NCBI GenBank assembly: GCA_964627305.1
Contig: CAZVHP010000004.1
Span: forward strand, 186,001 to 250,000
Direction of reading: 5' to 3'
Length of the DNA stretch: 64,000 nt
Source: WJKG01 sp964627305
Lineage (GTDB): Bacteria > Zixibacteria > MSB-5A5 > GN15 > FEB-12
Notes under the pieces: generated by a model
Seen by the model: the letters and a program-made list of their open reading frames with translations, nothing else
Told to the model about the DNA's origin: nothing
Databases searched by the model: none
Shown here: positions 36,438 through 45,959 of the stretch, in pieces
Numbering within the stretch: the stretch's first letter is position 1
Layout: every line of letters starts with the position of its first letter
Made by a program: the position numbers and the translations under genes

Positions 36438-37256
36438 ATGCCTATCGACTGGAAACCTGCCGGAGAGTACACTGATATTCTCTATCACAAGGCTGAGGGC
36501 ATCGCCAGAATCACTATCAACCGCCCCGAGGTGCGCAACGCCTTTCGACCCCAGACAGTGTTCGAAATGAGCAGGGCGTTGGCGGATGCTCGTGAGGATC
36601 CCAGCATCGGGGTCGTGATTCTCACCGGTCAGGGCGAAAAAGCATTCTGTTCCGGTGGCGACCAGAAAATCCGCGGCGAGGCCGGCTACAAGGACGATAC
36701 CGGCGTCAACCGGCTCAATGTGCTGGATTTTCAGCGCCAGATGCGCACCTGCCCCAAACCGATTATCGCCATGGTGGCCGGGTACGCTATCGGCGGCGGT
36801 CACGTGCTGCATTTGATGTGTGACCTGACCATTGCCGCCGACAACGCCATCTTCGGGCAAACCGGCCCGCGGGTGGGATCGTTCGACGGCGGCTACGGCG
36901 CGAGCTACATGGCGCGCATTGTCGGCCAGAAGAAAGCCCGTGAGATCTGGTTCCTGTGCCGGCAGTACAACGCGCAGCAGGCGCTCGACATGGGACTGGT
37001 CAACACGGTGGTGCCGTATGAGCGCCTCGAAAACGAAACCTTGCAATGGTGCCGCGAGATTCTGGCCAATTCGCCGATCGCCATCCGGTGCCTGAAGGCG
37101 GCCCTCAATGCCGACTGCGATGGTCAGGCGGGACTGCAGGAACTGGCCGGAAATGCCACCATGTTGTTCTACATGACGCCCGAGGGACAGGAGGGTCGCA
37201 ATGCTTTCGTCGAGAAGCGCAAGCCGGACTTCTCCAGGTTCCCACGGCAACCATAA
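36438..37256 (+). CDS. menB: 1,4-dihydroxy-2-naphthoyl-CoA synthase
   Basis: A 272-residue crotonase-fold enzyme that closes the naphthoquinone ring from OSB-CoA. MenB features include FCSGGDQKIRG (oxyanion region), the YAIGGGHVLHLMCD helix and GPRVGSFDGGYGASYMAR. It lacks a proton-relay Glu at one site and uses a bicarbonate-binding Gly-type site (QTGPRVG), as many MenBs do. It starts at ATG 36438 behind GGAG, four bases after menH. Confidence 0.95.
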   Translation: MPIDWKPAGEYTDILYHKAEGIARITINRPEVRNAFRPQTVFEMSRALADAREDPSIGVVILTGQGEKAFCSGGDQKIRGEAGYKDDTGVNRLNVLDFQRQMRTCPKPIIAMVAGYAIGGGHVLHLMCDLTIAADNAIFGQTGPRVGSFDGGYGASYMARIVGQKKAREIWFLCRQYNAQQALDMGLVNTVVPYERLENETLQWCREILANSPIAIRCLKAALNADCDGQAGLQELAGNATMLFYMTPEGQEGRNAFVEKRKPDFSRFPRQP

Positions 37257-37265
37257 GGACCATAC

Positions 37266-38159
37266 ATGGCGCACACACAGCCGGGCAAACTCGCGGTGTG
37301 GTATCTGGCGGCCCGACCCAAAACGCTCTGGGCTGCGATGGCGCCGGTGGTCATTGGTTCCGCCCTGGCCTGCGAAGCCGGTGGTTTCCATCTCTGGTCG
37401 GCGCTGGCCGCGCTCACCGGCGCCGTGCTCATTCAAATCGGCACCAACTACGCCAACGACTACTACGACTTCATCAAGGGAGCCGACGAGGGCGAACGTC
37501 TCGGACCCCTGCGCGTCACCCAGGCGGGTTTGGTGACGCCCTCAGCAATGCGGTCCGCTACCCTGCTCGTGTTCAGCGCGGCGCTCGTCATCGGGATATA
37601 TCTCGTCATGCGCGGCGGCTGGCCGATTGTGATCATCGGACTGCTGTCTATCCTCTTCGGCATTATCTACACTGCCGGACCCTTTCCGCTCGGCTACAAC
37701 GGCCTTGGCGAGGTGTTTGTGCTGATCTTCTTCGGCCCTGTCGCTGTCGGCGGAACCTACTACGTACAGACACTGCAGATCGGCTGGGAGGTGCTCGTCC
37801 TCGGTCTGTCACCCGGTCTGTTTTCGATCGCCATTCTGGCCATCAACAACCTCCGCGATATCGACAATGACCGCCGCGCCTCCAAAGGTACCCTCGCGGC
37901 ACGCTTCGGGCGCACCTTCGCCCGGCTCGAGTACCTGCTGGCCATCCTCCTGGGCAGCCTGATACCGTCCCTGCTGTGGATAACAAACCATGCACCCACA
38001 GGGGCACTGCTGACTCTGGCCACTCTGCCGGCAGCTCTGCCCGCTTTCCGCGCCGTTATGTCCGGCACCGAAGGCCCTCGGCTCAATGACGTCCTGGCCA
38101 CCACCGGAAAGCTGCTCCTGCTGTTCTCGATCCTGTTATCGGTGGGGTGGCTGCTGTGA
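37266..38159 (+). CDS. menA: 1,4-dihydroxy-2-naphthoate polyprenyltransferase
   Basis: A 297-residue UbiA-type integral membrane prenyltransferase with eight to nine helices. The two Asp-rich motifs are NYANDYYDF (about residues 59-67) and DIDNDRRAS (about 199-207). It attaches the isoprenoid tail to DHNA and loses CO2. It starts at ATG 37266 behind AAGGA. The stop overlaps the menC start (GTGA). menA sits inside the operon here, whereas in E. coli it is elsewhere. Confidence 0.95.
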   Translation: MAHTQPGKLAVWYLAARPKTLWAAMAPVVIGSALACEAGGFHLWSALAALTGAVLIQIGTNYANDYYDFIKGADEGERLGPLRVTQAGLVTPSAMRSATLLVFSAALVIGIYLVMRGGWPIVIIGLLSILFGIIYTAGPFPLGYNGLGEVFVLIFFGPVAVGGTYYVQTLQIGWEVLVLGLSPGLFSIAILAINNLRDIDNDRRASKGTLAARFGRTFARLEYLLAILLGSLIPSLLWITNHAPTGALLTLATLPAALPAFRAVMSGTEGPRLNDVLATTGKLLLLFSILLSVGWLL

Positions 38160-39253
38160 AACTGGCACACATACAGATCTTCCGATACCGGCTCAGACTC
38201 GCCCGACCGGTCACCTCCGACACTGCCCTGTCGCATCGCGAGGGATTGATCATCCGGCTGACCGATAATACCGGCAATTGCGGTCTCGGTGAGGCTGCCC
38301 CCCTGCCGGGATTCAGCGCGGAGACTGTACACGACTGTCAGGAGCAGCTCATCAGGTGGCGATGGTCGACACTCGGCCGGCAGATCCCCGAGTACCTCGA
38401 GGAGTTGTCGGGTGGGTTCGAGCAATGGCTGGGACAACACCGCCTTGCCGCTTCGGTCCGCTGCGCCATCGAAACAGCCGTCCTCTCGCTGGTGGCCGCC
38501 GCCAACCGGGTCCCCCTGCGGCAGTTGCTCGCCGAGAATCCGGCCTCGGAACTCCGGCTCAACGCCCTGCTTAACGGTACCGGCAATGACATCCGCACAC
38601 AGGCCGCGCTGGCTGCCTCGCAGGGATTCCGCGCCGTGAAGCTGAAAGTGGGCCACTCCGACATGTCCACCAATATCCGGCTCGTGCACGACATCCGGGA
38701 TGCGATCGGCCCGGATATCCAACTGCGGCTCGACGCCAACGGCGCCTTCGACATTGACTCAGCAAACAAATTCATGCAACAGGTGCACCAGACCCGCGTA
38801 GCATATATCGAGGAGCCGGTGCGCGGTGCCGACGATCTTCGCAACCTGCTCGATAAATCCCCGGCAATCCCGGTAGCCATCGATGAATCCCTCGCGGACA
38901 TGGAACCGACCCAACTGCGCGAGCTATCCGGCCTGAAGGCTGTCATCATCAAACCTGCTCTGCACGGTCTGGAACGCTCCATGGCCTTCGCCCGCGCGGC
39001 GACCGCGCTCGGAGCGACACCGGTGGTGACCGCCATGTTCGAATCCGGTCTGGCCCTGGCACTTCTGGCGCAGTTCGCGGCCTCGATCACAGCCGCTGGT
39101 GTTGCAGTCGGCCTGGATACTCGCCGGTGGCTGGCCGAGGACATCATCGCCGGCGAACTCTATGCCGCTCCGGGCGTCATCAGGCTCAACCGGATCGACG
39201 CCCTCCCCTCCCGGCTGGTACACGACCGCCTGCAGGAGATACCTTGTGACTGA
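38156..39253 (+). CDS. menC: o-succinylbenzoate synthase
   Basis: A 365-residue enolase-superfamily enzyme that dehydrates SHCHC. It has a capping domain (MKLAHIQIFRYRLRLARPV) and a TIM barrel with the catalytic Lys pair AVKLKVG, metal ligands Asp (LRLDANG), Glu (YIEEPV) and Asp-Glu (VAIDES), and the opposite Lys (IIKPAL). I prefer GTG 38156, which overlaps the menA stop, over GTG 38147. The end overlaps menE by eight bases. Confidence 0.9.
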   Translation: MKLAHIQIFRYRLRLARPVTSDTALSHREGLIIRLTDNTGNCGLGEAAPLPGFSAETVHDCQEQLIRWRWSTLGRQIPEYLEELSGGFEQWLGQHRLAASVRCAIETAVLSLVAAANRVPLRQLLAENPASELRLNALLNGTGNDIRTQAALAASQGFRAVKLKVGHSDMSTNIRLVHDIRDAIGPDIQLRLDANGAFDIDSANKFMQQVHQTRVAYIEEPVRGADDLRNLLDKSPAIPVAIDESLADMEPTQLRELSGLKAVIIKPALHGLERSMAFARAATALGATPVVTAMFESGLALALLAQFAASITAAGVAVGLDTRRWLAEDIIAGELYAAPGVIRLNRIDALPSRLVHDRLQEIPCD

Positions 39254-40640
39254 GATCCACGATCCATTGCGATTACACGCCCAGTCACAGCCGGACCACC
39301 CGGCCCTGCTTTTGCACCATGGTGCCGTCTCGTACACCGCGCTCGATCTCTTGGTCGACCGCCTGACGGCCACCATGCGTTCTGACGGCATCCGGAGCGG
39401 CGACCGGGTGGCCCTTCGCGGTCTGCCCGCACCTGACACGATCGCCGCCCTGCTCGCCCTCTGGCGAATCGACGCCGCGGCCTGCCCGCTGTCCGATCGC
39501 CTGACGACCTCGCAAACACAGCACTACCTGAGCATGTGCTCCGTAAGGTCTGTATTCGAAACTTTGCCTGAGCCGACAGACCGCGGTACTCCCGCAACAC
39601 CCCCCACGTGGCGCCTCGACCGCGATGCTACCATCTTGCTGACATCGGGATCATGCGGCGCCCCCAAGGCGGTGGTACACACTCTCGGTGCGCACTACTA
39701 CTCGGCGCTGGGGTCAGCGCGAAACCTTCCCCTCACACGAGATGACCGCTGGCTGCTGGCGCTGCCGTTGTATCATGTCGGCGGCTTGGCGATCGTGGTG
39801 CGATGCCTGCTGGCGGGTGCGACGATCGCAGTGGCTCCAAAAGAGCAATCGATCAGTGAGACACTTGAGCGGATGCACCCCACTCACCTCTCGCTGGTGC
39901 CCACCCAGTTGCACCGGCTCATAGCTGACAGATCGGCGCTGTCACAGCTTCAGAAGACCCGCGCGATACTCATCGGCGGCGGTCCGCTCGGTCACAAGCT
40001 GGCCAGTCAGGCTGACGCGCATGATCTGCCGCTTGCCACCAGTTACGGCTCGACCGAAATGGCCTCGCAGGTGTGCGCAACACCGGCAGGCGCCACCGAC
40101 CGTTGGCACACCGCCGGCAAGGTACTGCCGTATCGCGAAATGTTGCTGGCCGGCGACAGCGAGATTCTGGTGCGGGGCCAGACCCTCTGCCGGTGCCTCC
40201 TGGCCGAGGATGGCAGCCCGGTCACTGTGACCGATCCCCAGGGATGGTATCACACGGCTGATATCGGCACACTGGATAACACCGGCGATCTGATTGTGGT
40301 GGGACGACGGGACAACATGTTCATCTCAGGGGGCGAGAACATTCATCCCGAACAGATTGAGGGCGCTCTGCTGGAAATCAACGGCGTCCTTGAGGCGATA
40401 GTGGTACCAATCGCCGATCATGAGTTCGGAGCACGGCCGGTGGCTTTTCTGAAAGCCACCTCTGCCGACATCATCGACCTTGGCACAGTTAACGAAGCAC
40501 TCACGCGTGGTGGCCGGTTGGAAAGGTTCAAACTGCCCATCGCCGTCTGGGAGCTTCCTGATCAGGGAACAGACACCATGAAGCCCGACCGGCCGGCCCT
40601 TGAGCGTCTGGCCGCCAGGCTCCTCAAACGAGAGGCCTAA
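39246..40640 (+). CDS. menE: o-succinylbenzoate--CoA ligase
   Basis: A 464-residue adenylate-forming ligase that makes OSB-CoA. It has the P-loop motif LLTSGSCGAPKAV, the adenine-binding SYGSTEMASQ, the hinge YHTADIG...IVVGRRDNMFISGG and a C-terminal lysine region (ERFKLPIAVW). It starts at GTG 39246 inside the end of menC, so it is coupled. The longer frame from 39099 reads through menC and is spurious. The stop overlaps the convergent menI-like gene by four bases. Confidence 0.92.
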   Translation: MTEIHDPLRLHAQSQPDHPALLLHHGAVSYTALDLLVDRLTATMRSDGIRSGDRVALRGLPAPDTIAALLALWRIDAAACPLSDRLTTSQTQHYLSMCSVRSVFETLPEPTDRGTPATPPTWRLDRDATILLTSGSCGAPKAVVHTLGAHYYSALGSARNLPLTRDDRWLLALPLYHVGGLAIVVRCLLAGATIAVAPKEQSISETLERMHPTHLSLVPTQLHRLIADRSALSQLQKTRAILIGGGPLGHKLASQADAHDLPLATSYGSTEMASQVCATPAGATDRWHTAGKVLPYREMLLAGDSEILVRGQTLCRCLLAEDGSPVTVTDPQGWYHTADIGTLDNTGDLIVVGRRDNMFISGGENIHPEQIEGALLEINGVLEAIVVPIADHEFGARPVAFLKATSADIIDLGTVNEALTRGGRLERFKLPIAVWELPDQGTDTMKPDRPALERLAARLLKREA

Positions 40641-41044
40641 TCCTCCTGGTGTTCGCGCAGTCCGCGTCTGAGCATCTCCGGCAGCGAGATCGGTTGGTGC
40701 GTCGACTTGTCGACCGTCGCATGCACGGTCCTGACCATCGCCACCGGCTGCTGGTCTTCTCGACCGATAACATAGCTCAGTTCGAACGAACCCCCACCCA
40801 GGCGGGTGACCGAAACAGCCACCACCAGTTCATCATCGGTGAATACAGCCTGCTTGTAATCGCATTCCGCATGCACAATCAACGGCAGAAAATCGTGTTC
40901 ATTGAGAAAACTGACCAGCGGCAGGCCGATATGGCGCATAAAGCCCTGATAGGCATCGTGCGCCACCGTGAAGTACTCGCCAAAGAACATCACCCCGGCA
41001 GCATCGGTTTGCGGCAGACGGACGGTAGTGCGATAAGTGAACAT
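40637..41044 (-). CDS. menI: hotdog acyl-CoA thioesterase, probable DHNA-CoA hydrolase
   Basis: A 135-residue 4HBT hotdog protein. Asp in the QTDAAGVMFFGEYF segment and the following Tyr and His are the active-site pattern of YbgC/DHNA-CoA thioesterases, and AHDAYQGFMRHIG matches the cyanobacterial DHNA-CoA hydrolase type. Its place at the end of the men locus suggests that it hydrolyses DHNA-CoA before MenA acts. It converges on menE and overlaps it by four bases, so it has its own promoter. A general acyl-CoA thioesterase remains possible. Confidence 0.75.
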   Translation of the reverse strand: MFTYRTTVRLPQTDAAGVMFFGEYFTVAHDAYQGFMRHIGLPLVSFLNEHDFLPLIVHAECDYKQAVFTDDELVVAVSVTRLGGGSFELSYVIGREDQQPVAMVRTVHATVDKSTHQPISLPEMLRRGLREHQED

Positions 41045-41169
41045 AGACTAACAGAGCGACTAACTTTTCACAGACAGCGGCGTCTCTTTCCATTATATTG
41101 CCTGCCGGAACTATAGACGCTTTGAACAGGAAAGTACAGACTAAACATACCGCAATCTTCGGGAGAGTG

Positions 41170-43065
41170 ATGACAATGAAGTATCAAATCGTAAGAATTG
41201 TGCTGGCAGCGCTGGTCCTGGCCGCCTTCGCGACGGGAATGCTGATGGCGCAGACCTCGGGCACCGGCGCCATTCCGCAGCGCGATGACATCGATGACCA
41301 GTACAAGTGGAACGTCGAAAACATCTACCCCGACCTCGAAGCCTGGGAGGCTGATTTCGCCCGGCTTCAGGACGGCATCGGCTTGTTCGCGCAATACCGG
41401 GGGCGACTGGCCGAATCTCCACAGGTGCTGGCTGAGTGCCTGCGCCTGACAGACAGCCTCAACATCATCACCGGCAACTTGTACGTGTACGCGTATCTGA
41501 AGCTCGATGAGGACAATCGCGTCAGCATGTACCAGGAACTGGGCGGGCGCATCTCAAACCTCTACTCGCGCTCAGCTGAAGCACAGTCTTTCATCAGTCC
41601 GGAAGTGCTGGCCATCGATGCCGACACCCTGCTCAGCTGGGTCGCCAACCACGCCGATCTGAACATCTATGACCACTACTTCAGAAACCTGTTGCGCCAG
41701 CAGAAACACGTCCTCTCCGAGAAAGAAGAACGCATTCTTGCATTGGCGGCACCGGTTGCAGGTGCTCCGCGCAGAATCTTCAACATGCTGGAAAACGCCG
41801 ATTTCAAAATGGGAACGATTATCGATCAGAACGGCGATACCGTCGAACTGACTATCGGCCGCTACAGCAATATCATGCGCGAGGCCCCGCGAGACATTCG
41901 CGCTATGGCCAATGACACCGTGCAGAACTCCTGGTACCGCTACGTCAATACCCTCGCCTCCACTCTGGGAGCCTCGGTGCAGAAGGACTGGTTCCTGGCT
42001 CAGGCGCGCGGTTACGAGGACTGTCTCGAAATGGCGCTGGAATCTGATAATGTCTCGCGTGAGGTGTTCACCAGCCTCATCGAGGCCGTCAACGCCAACC
42101 TGGCCCCCCTGCACAAATGGTACGCCATCCGCAAACAGGTGCTCGGCGTGGATACACTCCAGACCTATGACCTCAGCGTACCCCTGGTCGAGGAATCGAA
42201 CCGACAGTACACCTGGGAAGAAGCCAAAGAGCTGTGTGTGCATGCTCTCGAGCCGATGGGGGAGAAGTATGTCGAGGACTACCGCCGCGGGCTGACCTCG
42301 GGCTGGATCGATGTCTACGAGACCGAGGGCAAGGGTTCAGGCGCCTACTCCTGGGGCACCTACACCTCGCATCCGTATGTCCTGCTCAACTTCAACGACA
42401 AGCTCGAGGATGTCTTCACGCTCGCCCACGAAATGGGCCACGCGCTCAACAGCTACTACACCAACCGGAACGAACCATACGTATACTCCGGGCATTCCCT
42501 GTTCACCGCTGAGGTTGCCTCAACCTGCAACGAAGCCCTCATGATGAAATACCTGCTGGACCGTATCACCGACAAGAACGAGAAGATGGCCCTGCTGTAT
42601 CATTATATCAGGCAGATCGACGGGACCTTCTTCACTCAGGTCATGTTCAGCGAATTTGAACTGACCATCCATCAGCACATCGAGCAGGGCGGCGCCATCA
42701 GCGCCGATTACCTGCGTCAGACCTACCGCGAGACATTCCAGAAATATATGGGACCGGACGTGGTCATTGGTCCGATGAATGATATGGGCGGAATGAAAAT
42801 CGGCCACTTCTACCGTCAATTCTATGTATACAAATACGCAACCAGCTACGCGGCCGCCCAGGCACTCTCACAGAAAATTCTGGAGGGTGACCAACAGGCG
42901 CTGGACCGTTATCTGGAATTCCTCAAGGTGGGCACCTCAGCCTACCCGGTGGATATGCTCAAGGCGGCCGGTGTCGATCTGACTGAGCCGGATGCCGTCC
43001 AGCAGACCATTACCCTGTTCGCAGAACTCGTTGATGAAATGGGGCGCCTCCTGCTGGAAGGCTAA
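41170..43065 (+). CDS. oligoendopeptidase F-type M3 peptidase with signal peptide
   Basis: A 631-residue zinc metallopeptidase. The N-terminus (KYQIVRIVLAALVLAAFATGMLMAQ) looks like a cleavable signal peptide. The PepF N-terminal helical domain follows, then the M3 catalytic motif HEMGH (TLAHEMGHALNSYY) with the downstream Glu in FTAEVASTCNE. It degrades oligopeptides, probably in the periplasm or outside, while most PepF enzymes are cytosolic. Either ATG 41170 or ATG 41176 could be the start; a GGGAG site precedes both. The longer frame from 41098 is unlikely. Confidence 0.88.
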   Translation: MTMKYQIVRIVLAALVLAAFATGMLMAQTSGTGAIPQRDDIDDQYKWNVENIYPDLEAWEADFARLQDGIGLFAQYRGRLAESPQVLAECLRLTDSLNIITGNLYVYAYLKLDEDNRVSMYQELGGRISNLYSRSAEAQSFISPEVLAIDADTLLSWVANHADLNIYDHYFRNLLRQQKHVLSEKEERILALAAPVAGAPRRIFNMLENADFKMGTIIDQNGDTVELTIGRYSNIMREAPRDIRAMANDTVQNSWYRYVNTLASTLGASVQKDWFLAQARGYEDCLEMALESDNVSREVFTSLIEAVNANLAPLHKWYAIRKQVLGVDTLQTYDLSVPLVEESNRQYTWEEAKELCVHALEPMGEKYVEDYRRGLTSGWIDVYETEGKGSGAYSWGTYTSHPYVLLNFNDKLEDVFTLAHEMGHALNSYYTNRNEPYVYSGHSLFTAEVASTCNEALMMKYLLDRITDKNEKMALLYHYIRQIDGTFFTQVMFSEFELTIHQHIEQGGAISADYLRQTYRETFQKYMGPDVVIGPMNDMGGMKIGHFYRQFYVYKYATSYAAAQALSQKILEGDQQALDRYLEFLKVGTSAYPVDMLKAAGVDLTEPDAVQQTITLFAELVDEMGRLLLEG

Positions 43066-43089
43066 GCAACTGTGTCATAGCTGATTCGA

Positions 43090-43125
43090 AAGGCAGCCGT
43101 CACACTCCGACGGCTGCCTTCCTTT
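43090..43125 (+). terminator. intrinsic terminator after the M3 peptidase
   Basis: A 12-bp stem AAGGCAGCCGTC / GACGGCTGCCTT with a 7-nt loop, then CCTTTG. Confidence 0.75.
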
Positions 43126-43315
43126 GTCACCTCCAGCCAGTTTCCGGCCCGCCGCCGCAAGGCAACTGAAAGCCACTTTCATTTGCTTAAGAAATTGCTG
43201 CACAAGAGCTTGATTTGGTCGTTTCCACAAACGTCTCAGGGAACCGAATACACAGATCGCGGTTATTCTGGATAATCGAACACACTATACGACAACATAC
43301 AAAGGAGAAACGACC

Positions 43316-43813
43316 ATGATGATCTCAAAGAAAATGGAAAAGGCCCTCAACGCCCAGATCAATATGGAGCTCGAGGCATTCTACATCTACAAGCAGATGT
43401 CTTATGTACTCCAGGAGATGGGACTGCCGGTCTTCGGCGGCTTCTTCGCCGATCAGGCGGCCGAGGAGCAGGGACATGCCAATAAGTTCGCCAACTACAT
43501 CCTTGATCAGGGCGGCAAGGTGACGCTGCAGCCGCTCAAGGCCCCGAAGGCCGCCTACAAGACCGTCGAGGAGATCTGTGGGGATTTCGTCGACCACGAG
43601 GTTCAGGTCACCAAAGCCATCAACAAACTGGTTGAACTGGCCCGATCCGAGAACGACATCGCTGCCGAGGTCATGCTCAACTGGTTCGTAAGCGAGCAGG
43701 TTGAAGAGGTCGCCTCGGCCAACGAAATGCTCGACATGGTCAGCAAGGCCAAGACCGAGGGGCAACTGCTGATGCTCGAGGGTCGGGTGGCACGGATGCG
43801 CGGCGAAGGCTGA
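43316..43813 (+). CDS. ftnA: ferritin
   Basis: A 165-residue non-haem ferritin, an iron storage cage subunit. The ferroxidase-site residues are visible: Glu in INMELEAFYIYKQMSY, Glu and His in QAAEEQGHANKF, and the later EVQVTKAINKLVELA and FVSEQVEEV helices. It has no haem-binding Met at the bacterioferritin position, so it is FtnA-like. It starts at ATG 43316 behind GGAG. No iron-responsive operator is recognisable in the upstream region. Confidence 0.93.
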   Translation: MMISKKMEKALNAQINMELEAFYIYKQMSYVLQEMGLPVFGGFFADQAAEEQGHANKFANYILDQGGKVTLQPLKAPKAAYKTVEEICGDFVDHEVQVTKAINKLVELARSENDIAAEVMLNWFVSEQVEEVASANEMLDMVSKAKTEGQLLMLEGRVARMRGEG

Positions 43814-43852
43814 TCGCCACAGTCAGACAACCCGCAACGTTAATGATATCGT

Positions 43853-43890
43853 CAACGGCCGCCTTTAACAGGGGCGACCGTTGTCCTGTT
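43853..43890 (+). terminator. intrinsic terminator after ferritin
   Basis: Stem CAACGGCCGCC pairing with GGGCGACCGTTG (one mismatch), loop near 43864-43871, followed by TCCTGTTT. Confidence 0.6.
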
Positions 43891-44066
43891 TCCCCCATCA
43901 GGCGGCCCCGGTGCACTCGGAGGTGAGCCGCAAATCCCCTCCTCGCGATCCTTCGAAAAACGACCGTGTACACTGCCACCCAGCAATACCCAATCGCGCG
44001 CGCTCTGAGCACCAGCGTACCTGATTGTTGTTGCATTGGGATTGATCGCTTCAGATTTTCCTCTCA

Positions 44067-44771
44067 ATGCGTACACGTGCCACAATCGCCGTGACTCTCC
44101 TGGCCACGGGCATCATATCACTGGCCTGTGTCTCCTGCGGCAGCGGCATCAAACAGCCCCCACAGGAACCTCCCCCGGCACCCGTGCCCGAGGCAACCGC
44201 ACCACCGCCGGATTCAACCACCGCAGCGCCCACTATCGCCGAACCGGCCCCCATTGTCCCCCCTCCCGCGGCCCCGCCGCCCATGCTCGATGGACTTGTC
44301 GGTGATAACGAATGGTCGGACGAACACCGGTTCGCGGCCGGGTGGGATGATGGCCGCATATGGATCCGCCCCTACTCATCGTATACCTACATCTGTATCG
44401 CGACCACCGACACCGGTCACACGGGGCTCAATCTGTACATTGAAAACAGCCAGGACCAGACCTTCATGCTCCACGCCTCCTACGCCCACGGGAATCGTTT
44501 CCTTTCCGGCTCCAACTGGCAGGAGATGAAATGGGGACCGAGCGGCCGCTGGACCTCGAACCTGATCGAATCAGTGGTCAGAAGCGGTCAACGGGTGTAC
44601 ATCATGCCCGAGGCGTTCGAATTCCAGATCAGCGAGAAACTCCTGCCGTCCGGTGGCTTCAGGTTCATGCTTCAGTTCGAGCGGCCGGTGCGATGGGTCC
44701 CGGAAACCGCCGACACGCTGTCGACCGCAAACTGGTTTCACTACCGCGGCGCCCCCGACGCCGGCAGCTGA
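44067..44771 (+). CDS. lipoprotein with proline-rich linker and DOMON/CBM9-like domain
   Basis: A 234-residue lipoprotein: signal peptide and lipobox (VSCG, Cys at about residue 24), then a Pro/Ala-rich linker (about 29-70). The folded domain starts LDGLVGDNEWSDEHRF, followed by an edge strand with WIRPYSSYTYICI and then LNLYIENSQ. This pattern, with a starting DGxxxxxEW segment, is typical of carbohydrate-binding family 9/DOMON-like domains. It starts at ATG 44067. The binding partner is not known. Confidence 0.7.
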   Translation: MRTRATIAVTLLATGIISLACVSCGSGIKQPPQEPPPAPVPEATAPPPDSTTAAPTIAEPAPIVPPPAAPPPMLDGLVGDNEWSDEHRFAAGWDDGRIWIRPYSSYTYICIATTDTGHTGLNLYIENSQDQTFMLHASYAHGNRFLSGSNWQEMKWGPSGRWTSNLIESVVRSGQRVYIMPEAFEFQISEKLLPSGGFRFMLQFERPVRWVPETADTLSTANWFHYRGAPDAGS

Positions 44772-44982
44772 ACCGAGGCCATCATAAATAGAACCGAATG
44801 TCCGCCGCCAATCTTACAGGGTTTCGCATCTTGTCGAATGGTGCGCCACAGGCCTCACGGCTTGAGCGAGCGAGGCGGCGACGGAGCCGGTACCTCTCAG
44901 GAAAGGCTGTGGTTAGCTGTGACAACACAGCGACGCTTCACGGTATGCGAAGCGATACCTGTCAGAAATGGAGGATAGTGCG

Positions 44983-45579
44983 ATGAACAAAGGAGTCTCA
45001 GGGCCAGCCAGGCAAGACCTGCTTATGAAGCGATGGGCAATTGCGGGGCCATTCGCAGTTGCTCTTGGAGCTGCCGTGATCGTACTTCTGTTTGGATGCT
45101 CACAGGATGCGGCGTGGCCGCCGCCCCTGGAAGGTGACACCGGCGACGGGTGGACCGGGCGCTCCCTCAAGGGGGTATCGACACCTGTCTTTGAGCCGCA
45201 CATTGACGGGTGGCAGCATGTCAAAAGTGCCGAGGGTGAGGCCATCGGCTGGGGACCTGACATCGTCGATGGCGAGGCCCTTCTCCCGGTCAACATATTC
45301 ACGATCGACCAGATGCCTGATGTCAGAATTAACAACCTCTTCGTGGTCAAGGACTATGGCCGCGACTACACGTTGGTTGCTCTCAACAGGGACGAGGGAC
45401 ACCGTCTTTGTATGGCATATCGCGGCATCAGCGCTGAGGGAATTCTGATCGAGACCACCGCGATATTCCCCGGCACTCGCGCCCGGATCGGCGACAGGAT
45501 ATTTGAGCTGAAACCTGACGGCTGGTATCTCGGGGATACGCTTGTCCACCATGTGACGGCAGTGCCGCCGAACCGGTAA
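44983..45579 (+). CDS. small lipoprotein of unknown function
   Basis: A 198-residue lipoprotein (lipobox LLFGC, Cys at about residue 39 from ATG 44983). The start has GGAGG eight bases upstream; an in-frame ATG at 44968 has no such site. The mature part is beta-rich with several Asp-Gly turns and I recognise no domain. It follows the CBM9-like lipoprotein by 211 bp on the same strand; the space has GC-rich sequence but no gene. Confidence 0.65.
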   Translation: MNKGVSGPARQDLLMKRWAIAGPFAVALGAAVIVLLFGCSQDAAWPPPLEGDTGDGWTGRSLKGVSTPVFEPHIDGWQHVKSAEGEAIGWGPDIVDGEALLPVNIFTIDQMPDVRINNLFVVKDYGRDYTLVALNRDEGHRLCMAYRGISAEGILIETTAIFPGTRARIGDRIFELKPDGWYLGDTLVHHVTAVPPNR

Positions 45580-45959
45580 CGGTTTCGGTCGGGGCGCCCC
45601 GAGGCGTCGTGGGTGATATTCTTGACAGCAGGCCGCGGGCCTCACAGCCTGAGCGCGCCAGCCCCTCTGGCCCAGCGGCCAGAGCTAAGGCAGAGCGCCT
45701 TCGCCACTCTGCCATGCTTCACTCCTTCCCCGGCGGCCCGCCCTCAAGGCGGACCTGACTCTTCGGCTGCTCATCGGGTCGCACAGGATGTGCCCCTCGG
45801 TTGCCGGATATGGTCGGGCCAGACGGGGCGCCAAAGGTCGATTGCCCGCCAGAAGCGCAAAGCAGGAGAAGGCCAGAGGCCGGAGGCCCCCACCACTGCG
45901 TATGCCCCGGCCCAACTACGCCGGCAGCACGCCCCCCTACCCCGATGATTCCCCCATCC
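45580..45959. other. 380-bp intergenic region with GC palindromes
   Basis: No believable gene. Several short palindromes, such as CTGGCCCAGCGGCCAG near 45669 and AGGCCAGAGGCCGGAGGCCC near 45870, make it REP-like. All frames encode low-complexity sequence, and the convergent genes at either side end here. Confidence 0.45.
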
